A DNA stretch of 19,440 bases from positions 1-19,440 of the forward strand of contig JBCDKJ010000065.1 of assembly GCA_038746745.1 (NCBI GenBank), given 5' to 3'. The translations under genes and the position numbers were made by a program. A model generated the notes under the pieces. It made no database searches. It was not told where the DNA came from and saw only the letters and a program-made list of their open reading frames with translations. Positions within the stretch are counted from its first letter, which is position 1. Every line of letters begins with the position of its first letter. Shown here piece by piece: positions 6,209 through 12,656 of the stretch. The DNA comes from JANQIO01 sp038746745. GTDB taxonomy: Bacteria > Pseudomonadota > Gammaproteobacteria > Pseudomonadales > Halieaceae.

Positions 6209-6565
6209 TTACTGCAGGTCGCGCGCCAGCGCGGCTTCATCGAAACTGCGTCCAGCCAGGATGTGCAAGTGCAAGTGGAACACCGTCTGTCCCCCGCCCT
6301 CACCGTTGTTGACGATTAAGCGAAAGCCGTCATTGACACCGAGTTGCTCAGCCACTTTGCCAGCCACCAGCATAAGATGGCCCAGCAGCGTCTGGTCTTC
6401 AGGGTCAGCGTCTGACAGCTTGACGATGGGCTTGCGCGGAATAATCAGCACATGCACCGGCGCCTGCGGATGAATATCGTTAATCACCACGCAGTGCTCG
6501 TCCTCGTAGAGAAATTCGGTAGGAATTTCACCGCGAGTGATCTTGCCAAAAATCGTATCTTCCAT
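6209..6565 (-). CDS. hinT: HIT-family purine nucleoside phosphoramidase (HinT type)
   Basis: This 118-residue histidine-triad protein starts MEDTIFGKITRGEIPTEFLY, contains FRLIVNNGEGGGQTVFHLH, and has the catalytic triad motif H97-x-H99-x-H101 with a hydrophobic residue following. Family members hydrolyse AMP-lysine and other nucleoside phosphoramidates, including aminoacyl-adenylates formed by tRNA synthetases, which fits its place just upstream of alaS. The length equals that of E. coli HinT (YcfF). It starts 17 bases after the stop of the trm112-like gene and is followed after 22 bases by alaS, so it is probably part of one transcript. The ATG at 6563-6565 opens the conserved sequence; only a modest AGG lies upstream. 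Confidence 0.93.
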   Translation of the reverse strand: MEDTIFGKITRGEIPTEFLYEDEHCVVINDIHPQAPVHVLIIPRKPIVKLSDADPEDQTLLGHLMLVAGKVAEQLGVNDGFRLIVNNGEGGGQTVFHLHLHILAGRSFDEAALARDLQ

Positions 6566-6582
6566 GGTGACGTGACCTGCGC

Positions 6583-6777
6583 TCAGCCCAACTTCTCATC
6601 AGCGGAGAGCTGGCGTGCCTCTTCCTCCAGCATCACCGGGATGCCGTCGCGAATCGGATAGGCCAGGCCGCTGGCTTTGCACACCAGCTCCTGATTGTCA
6701 CTATCGTATTCCAGTGGCGCCTTACTCACCGGGCACACCAGAATGCTGAGCAACTTTTTGTCGATGGTTTCAGTCAT
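6583..6777 (-). CDS. Trm112/YcaR (UPF0434) family small protein
   Basis: The 64-residue product DKKLLSILVCPVSKAPLEY...LVCKASGLAYPIRDGIPVML matches the Trm112/UPF0434 family, whose eukaryotic and archaeal members activate methyltransferases; the role of the bacterial YcaR-type proteins is poorly known. The conserved tail YPIRDGIPVMLEEEARQL is complete. The N-terminal metal-type motif, CPxC in many homologues, reads CPVS here, leaving only C15 and C33. Metal binding may therefore be weak or lost. GAGG lies six bases before the ATG at 6775-6777. It is the first gene of the apparent trm112-hinT-alaS-lysC unit. Confidence 0.88.
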   Translation of the reverse strand: MTETIDKKLLSILVCPVSKAPLEYDSDNQELVCKASGLAYPIRDGIPVMLEEEARQLSADEKLG

Positions 6778-6802
6778 TTCACGCCTCGCACGAAGGCCGT
6801 GG

Positions 6803-6808
6803 AGTATA
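6803..6808 (-). promoter_or_regulatory. Possible -10 element upstream of the trm112-hinT-alaS unit
   Basis: TATACT on the minus strand, about 25 bases upstream of the trm112-like ATG, matches five of six -10 consensus bases and lies in a gap between same-strand genes. No good -35 is seen at 16-18 bases, so activator help or a chance match are both possible. Confidence 0.35.
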
Positions 6809-6859
6809 CGCTACTCGGATGGGTGGGTGTAGCGCGCGGGCGCTGCTGGCCAGCACGCC

Positions 6860-7681
6860 TCAGGGTGTCTGCAGGTCAGGCATAGGCGGTACTAACAGAG
6901 CTGGATCAACGCGTCGATTACGCCAGTTCATTCGCCAATCCAGGTGGGGGCCAGTAGCACGCCCCGTGGACCCGACTTCCCCCACTGTGTCGCCCGGCGT
7001 CACCTGTTGGCCCACGGATACGAGCACCGTATCCAGATGCAAGAACGTCGAGCTGACTTCATTGCCGTGATCAATGATCACCGTGCCCCCACTGTAAAAA
7101 AGATCGGGCTCTGCCAGGGTCACCACGCCCGGTGCCGGCGTCGTCACCACCGTGCCCTTGGGTGCGGCAACGTCTACACCGTAGTGCGGCCGCCCGGGCG
7201 TGCCGTTGTACACGCGCTGTGAGCCATATACCCCCGAGATGGGGCCCGTCACGGGCCACTGGAACCCTGCAGCGAAATCCGTGGCAGTGCGACTGTTAGC
7301 GCGGGCAGCGCGCACCTGTGACGCTTCGCGACGGATTCTTGCTAGGTCCTCAGGGTCGGGGGTCACGGTGCGTTGCGGAACACCTTCAATGCGCTGAATT
7401 CGGTATTCCCGTGGCGCAATGCTGATCGTCTCCGAACAGCTGACATCACCCTCAATTCGCAAGCTGCGCTCACCCGTGTCGTCGCGGCCAAAGCCCAACA
7501 CCAGCACCCCCTCCTTTGAAACGCGCAGGGCCTCGTCGTCCAGCCATGCCTGGCTGCCAGGGCTCACGGTTGTCCACAACAGTGCACCCTGCCGTGGCTC
7601 CGTATTGAAGCTCACACAGGACGCAACCGCCTTGCTCGATATCAGCAGGCACCACAGAAAAAGAAACAGGCACTGGCGCAT
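6860..7681 (-). CDS. Secreted M23-family (LytM-type) peptidase
   Basis: The protein is predicted to be exported and to act on, or bind, peptidoglycan. From the ATG at 7679-7681 it has 273 residues and begins with a short signal peptide (MRQCLFLFLWCLLISSKAVAS). After an unassigned N-terminal region, the C-terminal third is an M23 domain: H166-x3-D170 (PHYGVD), TFLHLDTV with H215, and GSTGRATGPHLDWR. The usual final HxH is HLD here (H246, D248), so one zinc ligand would be Asp, and activity is uncertain. An upstream in-frame ATG at 7711 would add ten residues and spoil the signal peptide, so I prefer 7681. The start lies back to back with greB. Whether it is an active endopeptidase or a degenerate regulator such as an amidase activator cannot be told from the sequence. 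Confidence 0.87.
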   Translation of the reverse strand: MRQCLFLFLWCLLISSKAVASCVSFNTEPRQGALLWTTVSPGSQAWLDDEALRVSKEGVLVLGFGRDDTGERSLRIEGDVSCSETISIAPREYRIQRIEGVPQRTVTPDPEDLARIRREASQVRAARANSRTATDFAAGFQWPVTGPISGVYGSQRVYNGTPGRPHYGVDVAAPKGTVVTTPAPGVVTLAEPDLFYSGGTVIIDHGNEVSSTFLHLDTVLVSVGQQVTPGDTVGEVGSTGRATGPHLDWRMNWRNRRVDPALLVPPMPDLQTP

Positions 7682-7718
7682 GCCGGTATTTGTACAGGCT
7701 TCGGTTACCATTACGCAA

Positions 7719-8228
7719 ATGGGACGCTATCGCCCGCCACGCCCACGCGGCTCTCGCTACATCACTCCAGAGGGTGAGGCCATGCTGCGGGCGGAGTTGC
7801 ATCAACTGTGGAAAGTTGAACGGCCTCAAGTGACCGCCTCCGTTCACGAGGCGGCCAAGAACGGTGATCGCTCCGAGAACGGCGACTATATTTACGGCAA
7901 GAAGCGCCTGCGGGAAATCGATAGTCGGGTTCGCTTTCTCGGCAAGCGTCTGGACGAACTCGAGGTCGTCGACCGCGTTCCCCAACAGCAGGACAAGGTG
8001 TTTTTTGGGGCCTGGGTCACGCTGGAGGACGAGGCAGGCGAGCAGCAGCGCTATCGAATTGTCGGTCCTGACGAGTTCGACCTGAAACAGCGGAAACTCA
8101 GTATGGACTCGCCACTGGCGAGATCGTTACTCGGCAAACGTCTGGATGATGAGGTTGTGATCGAGACCCCCGCTGGTAATCAGCAACGCACTATCGTGGC
8201 GATTGACTATCGCGCCGACGCCATTTGA
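7719..8228 (+). CDS. greB: Transcription elongation factor GreB
   Basis: Gre factors enter the secondary channel of RNA polymerase and stimulate cleavage of backtracked transcripts. The 169-residue product reads GSRYITPEGEAMLRAELHQLWKVERP and then NGDRSENGDYIYGKKRLREID, with the acidic coiled-coil tip residues D50 and E53 that hold the catalytic metal. The ENGDYIYGKKRLREID form is typical of GreB rather than GreA. The C-terminal FKBP-like domain (VTLEDEAGEQQRYRIVGPDEFD) is complete. The basic N-terminal extension RYRPPRPRG is common in non-enteric GreB. ATG 7719 has a poor ribosome binding site; another in-frame ATG at 7680 would add 13 residues and overlap the start codon of the divergent peptidase gene. 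The conserved part begins after 7719 either way. Confidence 0.94.
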   Translation: MGRYRPPRPRGSRYITPEGEAMLRAELHQLWKVERPQVTASVHEAAKNGDRSENGDYIYGKKRLREIDSRVRFLGKRLDELEVVDRVPQQQDKVFFGAWVTLEDEAGEQQRYRIVGPDEFDLKQRKLSMDSPLARSLLGKRLDDEVVIETPAGNQQRTIVAIDYRADAI

Positions 8229-8246
8229 CGCGACTGTGGCCCGCGC

Positions 8247-8306
8247 GGGTCTTTCTAAAAAGGGTCTTTCTAAAAGGGGTCTCTCTAAAACGGGTCTCTC
8301 AAAACA
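8247..8306. repeat. 15-bp tandem repeat x4 after greB
   Basis: Four imperfect units of consensus GGGTCTYTCTAAAAN begin at 8247, 8262, 8277 and 8292, exactly 15 bases apart. They occupy most of the 102-base gap between the convergent genes greB and the yceI-like gene. A minus-strand frame across the array (ERP-LLERP type pentapeptides) lacks a ribosome binding site and any similarity, so I do not treat it as a gene. No clear stem-loop terminator is seen. Confidence 0.8.
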
Positions 8307-8330
8307 GGCTGGATAATACAACTGGCTGGA

Positions 8331-8990
8331 TCAGCGGCTGAAAACGAGGTGCGCGGTCACTGGCACCGCCGTACTGATATTGTTGAGTGCAGCCACCGTT
8401 TTTAAGCGCTCGACACCGTCCGCCAGATTGAAATTAGCGACGTTCAGGATTATTGGCGCTTCCGTTGTGACGTGAATTTCGTCACCAAGCCGTGACACCC
8501 TGACCGGCGCCTGCAAGGTCTGGGTGACGCCGTGCAAATCGAGATCCAGCGCGACCGTCATCGACAGATTCTCGCCCGACGCCATCGCCATGACCGGCGC
8601 CATTTCCAGCTCACTACTCAGCACTGCCTTGGGGAAGAGATCCGTTTCGAACAACATTTTTTGCATGCGCTCGTTGCGAATCGGAATCATCGTCTCAACG
8701 TCGACCAGCGGAATGCTGATTTCAACCTTGCCGCCATCAATGCCGCCCATCAAGGTTTTGAAGTGATGCACTTCACCGATGGCCGCGTTCTTGACCGAGA
8801 TAAACTGAATGCTGGATTTTTCGGCTAGCAGCGCATTGCCGTGTGCACCAGACTCGTGATCGGCGATAGCGATATTGCACATGCTGACAAGAACTGCGCC
8901 GGCAAGAGCAAGTGTTGACGCTCGCGCGCGACCAGTCCGAGTTGCGACGTTAAACAGCGTTGACATATACGAAGCCATATTCGAAGACAT
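8331..8990 (-). CDS. YceI-family periplasmic protein
   Basis: YceI-like proteins are periplasmic lipocalin-shaped beta-barrels that bind isoprenoid-type lipids; some occur with respiratory components. From the ATG at 8988-8990 the product has 219 residues with a long signal sequence ending near residue 45 (LALAGAVLVSMCNIAIA before DHESG). The mature part carries family features: SIQFISVKNAAIGEVHHFK, the paired-strand block GKVEISIPLVDVETMIPIRNERM, FETDLFPKAVLSSELE and the DLDLHGVTQTLQAPVRV strand. A GGGG run stands eight bases before this ATG; the frame could also begin at a GTG (9000-9002) overlapping the upstream stop, but the ATG is better placed. It lies 11 bases after the DUF385 gene, so the two are probably co-transcribed. 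Its ligand is unknown. Confidence 0.87.
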   Translation of the reverse strand: MSSNMASYMSTLFNVATRTGRARASTLALAGAVLVSMCNIAIADHESGAHGNALLAEKSSIQFISVKNAAIGEVHHFKTLMGGIDGGKVEISIPLVDVETMIPIRNERMQKMLFETDLFPKAVLSSELEMAPVMAMASGENLSMTVALDLDLHGVTQTLQAPVRVSRLGDEIHVTTEAPIILNVANFNLADGVERLKTVAALNNISTAVPVTAHLVFSR

Positions 8991-9001
8991 AAAAAACCCC
9001 A

Positions 9002-9445
9002 CTAATTTTTGGTCGGCTGAGGTGACAGGATAGCGAATGCCCAGCCCATTTGCGTCAAAGGTTGCAAACGTATCAATAGTTCTTGCAACCAGCGCGGCTG
9101 TGAGGTCGGCCGCCGCACCGTGCTGCCGGGTGCAACTACAAAGGCTTTGGCCTTGATTTCTTCACCGCCACGCCAATACCGCACCGCGGGCCGCTTGCTG
9201 AGATTTTTCACCCAGAAAGAGCGCTCCCCTCGCACCGTGCTCACCAGCGTGTAGCGCCCTAAGCGCAGCGACAGCAATGGTGTGCGCCGCTTCAGACCCG
9301 ATTTGAAACCCGTACTCTCCAGCACAATCAAGCCAGCAGGGAGTAACTTCGGCGAAGCAATGCCGCGGCGCACTGCGGGCTCCACCACACTGTTTAGCCG
9401 ACGGAAAAACTCTCGTTCCAGCGTATTGGGTAAAACAATGGCCAT
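9002..9445 (-). CDS. DUF385 / deazaflavin-dependent nitroreductase-like protein
   Basis: The 147-residue product resembles the DUF385 (F420H2-dependent quinone reductase/nitroreductase, Ddn-like) split-barrel family. The central block LIVLESTGFKSGLKRRTPLLSLRLGRYTLVST, then SFWVKNLSKRPAVRYW, follows the family pattern T-G-x-K-S-G-x-x-R-x-T-P-L-L and W-x-x-N-L-x-x-x-P. Characterised members use coenzyme F420, but the family also contains proteins from organisms not known to make F420, so the cofactor here is open (F420, flavin, haem or none). No signal peptide is seen, so the protein is probably cytoplasmic. It ends with TAG 11 bases before the yceI-like ATG. An N-terminal helix segment and a C-terminal hydrophobic segment, which might associate with the membrane, frame the domain. 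Confidence 0.72.
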   Translation of the reverse strand: MAIVLPNTLEREFFRRLNSVVEPAVRRGIASPKLLPAGLIVLESTGFKSGLKRRTPLLSLRLGRYTLVSTVRGERSFWVKNLSKRPAVRYWRGGEEIKAKAFVVAPGSTVRRPTSQPRWLQELLIRLQPLTQMGWAFAILSPQPTKN

Positions 9446-9481
9446 ACTGGTACCTGCATGTGAGCGCTATGCGCCACAATC

Positions 9482-9519
9482 AATGTCAGTGCAACGAATG
9501 TCAGGGTAACCGCCTACCC
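9482..9519. promoter_or_regulatory. Repeats in the divergent DUF385/MFS control region
   Basis: The 97-base gap between the divergent starts contains a direct repeat AATGTCAG (9482-9489 and 9497-9504, 15-base period) and an inverted repeat GGGTA-N6-TACCC (9504-9508 and 9515-9519). Either could be an operator for one or both genes. No convincing -35/-10 pair is visible. Confidence 0.35.
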
Positions 9520-9542
9520 GCGGCATACTCTAGGATCACACT

Positions 9543-10805
9543 ATGTACGATTCCCAGGCCGAGCGAGATTACCAGGCCAGCATTGATGCCCACTTGCACC
9601 GCAACTATGCGGTGCACCTGGTGCATGGCATGTTGGGACAGACCGGCTTTCGGTTAGTCACCACACCGACTTTTTTACCCGCCTTCATACTGCTGTTGTC
9701 CGATGGCTCTGATGTCGCAGTGGGCGTGGCGCTGTCCCTAGCAGCCCTGGGCTCAGCGCTGACGCCACTGTTAAGCGCCAGCCTGATCGGGCATCGACGC
9801 CGGGTGCTGCCGGTTGGCTTTGTCACTGGCGGCGCCATGCGCCTGGCGGTACTGGGCCTGGCCATGGCCGGTATCGCACTGGACGGCACCGTGGCGCTCG
9901 TAGCCGCCATGGTGTGTCTGGGCTTTTTCGGCCTGTTCGCCGGCATGCAAACGGTGGTGTTTCAAACACTGTTGTCGAAAGTTATTCCCGTGCGTCGGCG
10001 CGGCCGCCTGATGGGTTTACGCAACTTTCTCGCCAGCCTCACCACTATTGCGGTGGCCTGGGTCGGTGGCAACCTGATCTTGGGCACACCGCCCACGGTG
10101 ACAGGCTATGGATGGATCTTCGCGCTGGCCTTTGCGCTGACCACCTGCGGCCTGCTGGTGCTGTCGCTGGTGCGAGAGCCGGAGCCTCCTACCGTGGCGC
10201 CACGCCGCAGCGTGGCCCAAAACCTGCGTGAGATGCCCGGCTTTCTGCGTGAGCATCCCGAGTTTTCGCGCTTCGTCATGGCACGATCGCTCGCCACGCT
10301 GGGCCGCATGGGGCTCCCCTTCTACATCCTGTTCGCGGGCAGCAACATCGGCCTCACGGGTGAAACTCTGGCCGGTCTGACCGTTGCCTTTACGCTGGCT
10401 GCCAGTCTCGCCAATCTGTTCTGGGGCTGGCTGGCAGATCGCTTTGGCTTCCGACTGTGCCTGCTGCTGTCTATTGGCGGCTGGATCGCCGCCACCCTCG
10501 CGCTAATGCTTGGTGAGAGCTACTGGCTTGCCGTTGCCGTATTTGCCGTTATTGGCGCCACCCAGGAAGGTTTCAGGCTGGGCACCATTAGCTTGCCGAT
10601 GGAATTCGGCAACCGGGAGCATGTATCCCTGCGCCTGGCGATCGCCAACACGGTGAGTGAAACCGCTGGCGCAGTCGCACCGCTGATCGGCGGCATCATT
10701 GTCAGCTATCATGGCTACAGCGCCGTGTTTTTCGGCACAACGCTCTGTCTTGCCATAGGCTTTGCGATGCTGTTGAGCACCAGGGACCCGCGCTTTGCCA
10801 GCTAG
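9543..10805 (+). CDS. Major facilitator superfamily transporter
   Basis: The 420-residue protein is strongly hydrophobic throughout, with about twelve predicted membrane segments from residue 40 onward in two halves. The halves are separated by a charged central loop (residues about 210-240, REPEPPTVAPRRSVAQ). The basic loop RRRGRLMGLRN (151-161) and the GWLADRFGFR loop (295-304) are characteristic MFS cytoplasmic loops; the latter fits MFS motif A in the second half. An N-terminal extension of about 25 residues (MYDSQAERDYQASIDAHLHRN) precedes the first membrane segment. AGGA stands seven bases before the ATG at 9543. The substrate cannot be inferred: no specific subfamily signature is recognised. 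It converges with the serine hydrolase gene, with only 12 bases between. Confidence 0.87.
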   Translation: MYDSQAERDYQASIDAHLHRNYAVHLVHGMLGQTGFRLVTTPTFLPAFILLLSDGSDVAVGVALSLAALGSALTPLLSASLIGHRRRVLPVGFVTGGAMRLAVLGLAMAGIALDGTVALVAAMVCLGFFGLFAGMQTVVFQTLLSKVIPVRRRGRLMGLRNFLASLTTIAVAWVGGNLILGTPPTVTGYGWIFALAFALTTCGLLVLSLVREPEPPTVAPRRSVAQNLREMPGFLREHPEFSRFVMARSLATLGRMGLPFYILFAGSNIGLTGETLAGLTVAFTLAASLANLFWGWLADRFGFRLCLLLSIGGWIAATLALMLGESYWLAVAVFAVIGATQEGFRLGTISLPMEFGNREHVSLRLAIANTVSETAGAVAPLIGGIIVSYHGYSAVFFGTTLCLAIGFAMLLSTRDPRFAS

Positions 10806-10817
10806 GCGTGCAACTCG

Positions 10818-12038
10818 CTAGTCAGTGATTGCGCTGTAGACCAGAGACTGGAGCTGGCTGCGGAAGTCAAAACTGCCGGACGGCATCAGCTGCGTCATAA
10901 AAATCACTACCAGATCCTCCACAGGGTCTACCCAGAACAAGGTACTGGCCATTCCACCCCAGTGAAATTCGCCCTCAGAACCCAGCGTGGCATTGGCAAC
11001 CGGGTTGATCCGACGCGCAAACCCCAGTCCAAAGCCAATGCCTTCATTACTGGTTTGACTAAAGCTGCCGCGCGCCCAGCGCGTTAGATCGTCGCCGTCG
11101 GGGAGATGGTTGGCGGTCATCAACGCCAGCGTCCGTGGGCCGAGAAGGCGCGCGCCATCCAACTCGCCACCATTGCGCAGCATCTGACAGAATCGATAGT
11201 AATCATTCGTGGTAGAGAGCAAGCCGCCACCGCCGCCGAAAAAGCCGCGGTGACGAAACTCACTGGCCTGGGCATCATCCTGCAGCACCGTGGTTTTATC
11301 TGGCGTTCTCAAGTAGCAGGACGCAAAGCGGGCCATCTTTTCTTCAGCAATGGAAAAGCTGGTATCGGTCATGCCCAGGGGCGCAAAAATTTCCTCTTCT
11401 AAAAACACATCCAGCGATTTGCCCGATAGCACCTCCACCAGGTAGCCCACGACGTCAGTTGCGACCGAGTAGTTCCAGGCCGCACCAGGCTGAAACTCCA
11501 GGGGAAGCTGGGCCAGCTCCTCGATCATATTTTGCAGGGTGTAGCCCGGCCGCGCATGCTGCACCTGCATCTTGCGATAGCCGTAGTCCACGTTGCTGCT
11601 GCGCATAAAGCCGTAGGTCAGGCCTGACATATGCGTTAGCAGGTCTCGCACCGTCATAGGCTGTTCGCAGGGCACAGTCTCATAGTTGGGCCAGCTGCCG
11701 GATTTGAAGACTCGCAGTTCGCGCCACTCCGGTATAAAGCGGTGCACAGGGTCACGTAAGTGGAACAAGCCCCGTTCGTATAACATCATCAACGCGACCG
11801 AGGTGATGGGCTTGCTCATGGAGTAAATGCGGAAGATGGTGTCCTCTTCCATTGGCAGATCGCGCTCGACATCTCGCCGCCCGGCTTTTTCCAGAAAACA
11901 CACCTGACCCCGACGGGCCACCAGCGTCACGCTGCCCGGTATCTTGCCGGGCTCTATGTAGCGGCTGTTGAGGTGATCGTTGATGCGATTTAGCCGCGCA
12001 GTGCACAGGCCAACGTTCTCGGGTTTCACACGCTGCAT
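10818..12038 (-). CDS. Serine hydrolase, class C beta-lactamase/EstB-like esterase
   Basis: The 406-residue product belongs to the beta-lactamase-related serine hydrolase family (PF00144). S73-x-x-K76 in RIYSMSKPITS gives the nucleophile and general base. Y190 in WNYSVATDVVG occupies the Tyr motif, and HWGG at 359-362 takes the place of the KTG box, as in EstB-type esterases. Large parts (TVRDLLTHMSGLTYG, GGGGGLLSTTNDYYRFCQML) match this family. No signal peptide is visible, which argues for an intracellular esterase (small esters, lactones or similar) rather than a true periplasmic beta-lactamase. GGAGAG lies five bases before the ATG at 12036-12038. It follows the glycosylase gene after 21 bases and is probably in the same transcript. 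The natural substrate is unknown. Confidence 0.88.
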   Translation of the reverse strand: MQRVKPENVGLCTARLNRINDHLNSRYIEPGKIPGSVTLVARRGQVCFLEKAGRRDVERDLPMEEDTIFRIYSMSKPITSVALMMLYERGLFHLRDPVHRFIPEWRELRVFKSGSWPNYETVPCEQPMTVRDLLTHMSGLTYGFMRSSNVDYGYRKMQVQHARPGYTLQNMIEELAQLPLEFQPGAAWNYSVATDVVGYLVEVLSGKSLDVFLEEEIFAPLGMTDTSFSIAEEKMARFASCYLRTPDKTTVLQDDAQASEFRHRGFFGGGGGLLSTTNDYYRFCQMLRNGGELDGARLLGPRTLALMTANHLPDGDDLTRWARGSFSQTSNEGIGFGLGFARRINPVANATLGSEGEFHWGGMASTLFWVDPVEDLVVIFMTQLMPSGSFDFRSQLQSLVYSAITD

Positions 12039-12059
12039 AGTGTCTCTCCAATAGCACGC

Positions 12060-12656
12060 TCAGTGACGGGTAGCGCGCAAATGCCTGCGGAAGGCGGGAA
12101 TCACCTCCGCCTCAAACCAGGGGTTGCGTTTGAGCCATAGCTGGTTGCGCGGCGACGGATGGGGCATCACCCAGAAGCGCGGTGCCCAGCGCTGCCAGTG
12201 GCGCACCCGCTCAGTGAGTGTGCGGTGCGTCTGTAAGGCCTCGTCTCCGGCCAAGTAGTAGTCCTGCGCATACTTACCCAACAGTAAGGTGGTTCGTACC
12301 CTGGGAAGCTTCTGCAGCAGTGGCGCATGCCAGGTCTCTGAGCAGATCGGTGGCGGCGGTAAATCGCCAGACTTGCCTTTGCCCGGGTAGCAAAAAGCCA
12401 TGGGGATAATCGCAACTCGGCGCTCGTCATAGAACGTTTTGTGGCTCATTTGCAGCCAATCACGCAGACGATCCCCACTGGGATCGTTCCAGGGTATACC
12501 GGTGGCATGCACTTTGGTGCCGGGCGCCTGGCCCACGATCAGCAGCTCTGCCTCCTCGTTGGCTCTCAGCACAGGGCGAGGTCCCAGGGGTAGTTCACAG
12601 CGACGGCAAGCCCGCACCTCGGCCAGCAGATCGGTAAGCGGTATCATGCGCGCCAT
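12060..12656 (-). CDS. Uracil-DNA glycosylase superfamily protein, Fe-S type
   Basis: The 198-residue product looks like a COG1573-type (family 4-like) uracil-DNA glycosylase. Motif 1 is VGQAPGTKVHATGIPWNDPSGDRLRDWL (41-68), and the C-terminal motif is MPHPSPRN (164-171). Four cysteines at 17, 20 (ACRRC), 89 and 105 show the C-x2-C ... C-x15-C spacing that binds the 4Fe-4S cluster in family 4. Two details differ from the classical enzymes: Q43 replaces the Glu of GEAPG, and the loop between C89 and C105 is YPGKGKSGDLPPPPI. The substrate range may therefore differ. The preferred start is the ATG at 12654-12656; a second in-frame ATG at 12647 is equally conserved. Its start codon overlaps that of the divergent esterase by two bases. 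It probably forms an operon with the serine hydrolase. Confidence 0.85.
   Translation of the reverse strand: MARMIPLTDLLAEVRACRRCELPLGPRPVLRANEEAELLIVGQAPGTKVHATGIPWNDPSGDRLRDWLQMSHKTFYDERRVAIIPMAFCYPGKGKSGDLPPPPICSETWHAPLLQKLPRVRTTLLLGKYAQDYYLAGDEALQTHRTLTERVRHWQRWAPRFWVMPHPSPRNQLWLKRNPWFEAEVIPAFRRHLRATRH

Noticed and set aside
6187..6303. 39-codon N-terminal extension of alaS
   Set aside because: It overlaps hinT in another frame; conserved AlaRS sequence begins at the ATG at 6184-6186.
6844..6855. Perfect 12-bp palindrome TGCTGGCCAGCA just after the M23 peptidase stop
   Set aside because: As a hairpin it has only a short stem with no T-run, so it is not a convincing terminator; a chance palindrome is likely in GC-rich DNA.
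8127..8321. Minus-strand 64-codon frame with repeated LERP-type pentapeptides
   Set aside because: The peptide repeat is a by-product of the 15-bp DNA repeat; the frame overlaps the 3' end of greB and lacks a ribosome binding site.
12439..12654. N-terminal extension of the YbfF-like frame
   Set aside because: It is antisense to the glycosylase gene and carries no alpha/beta-hydrolase sequence; the family N-terminus begins at 12655.
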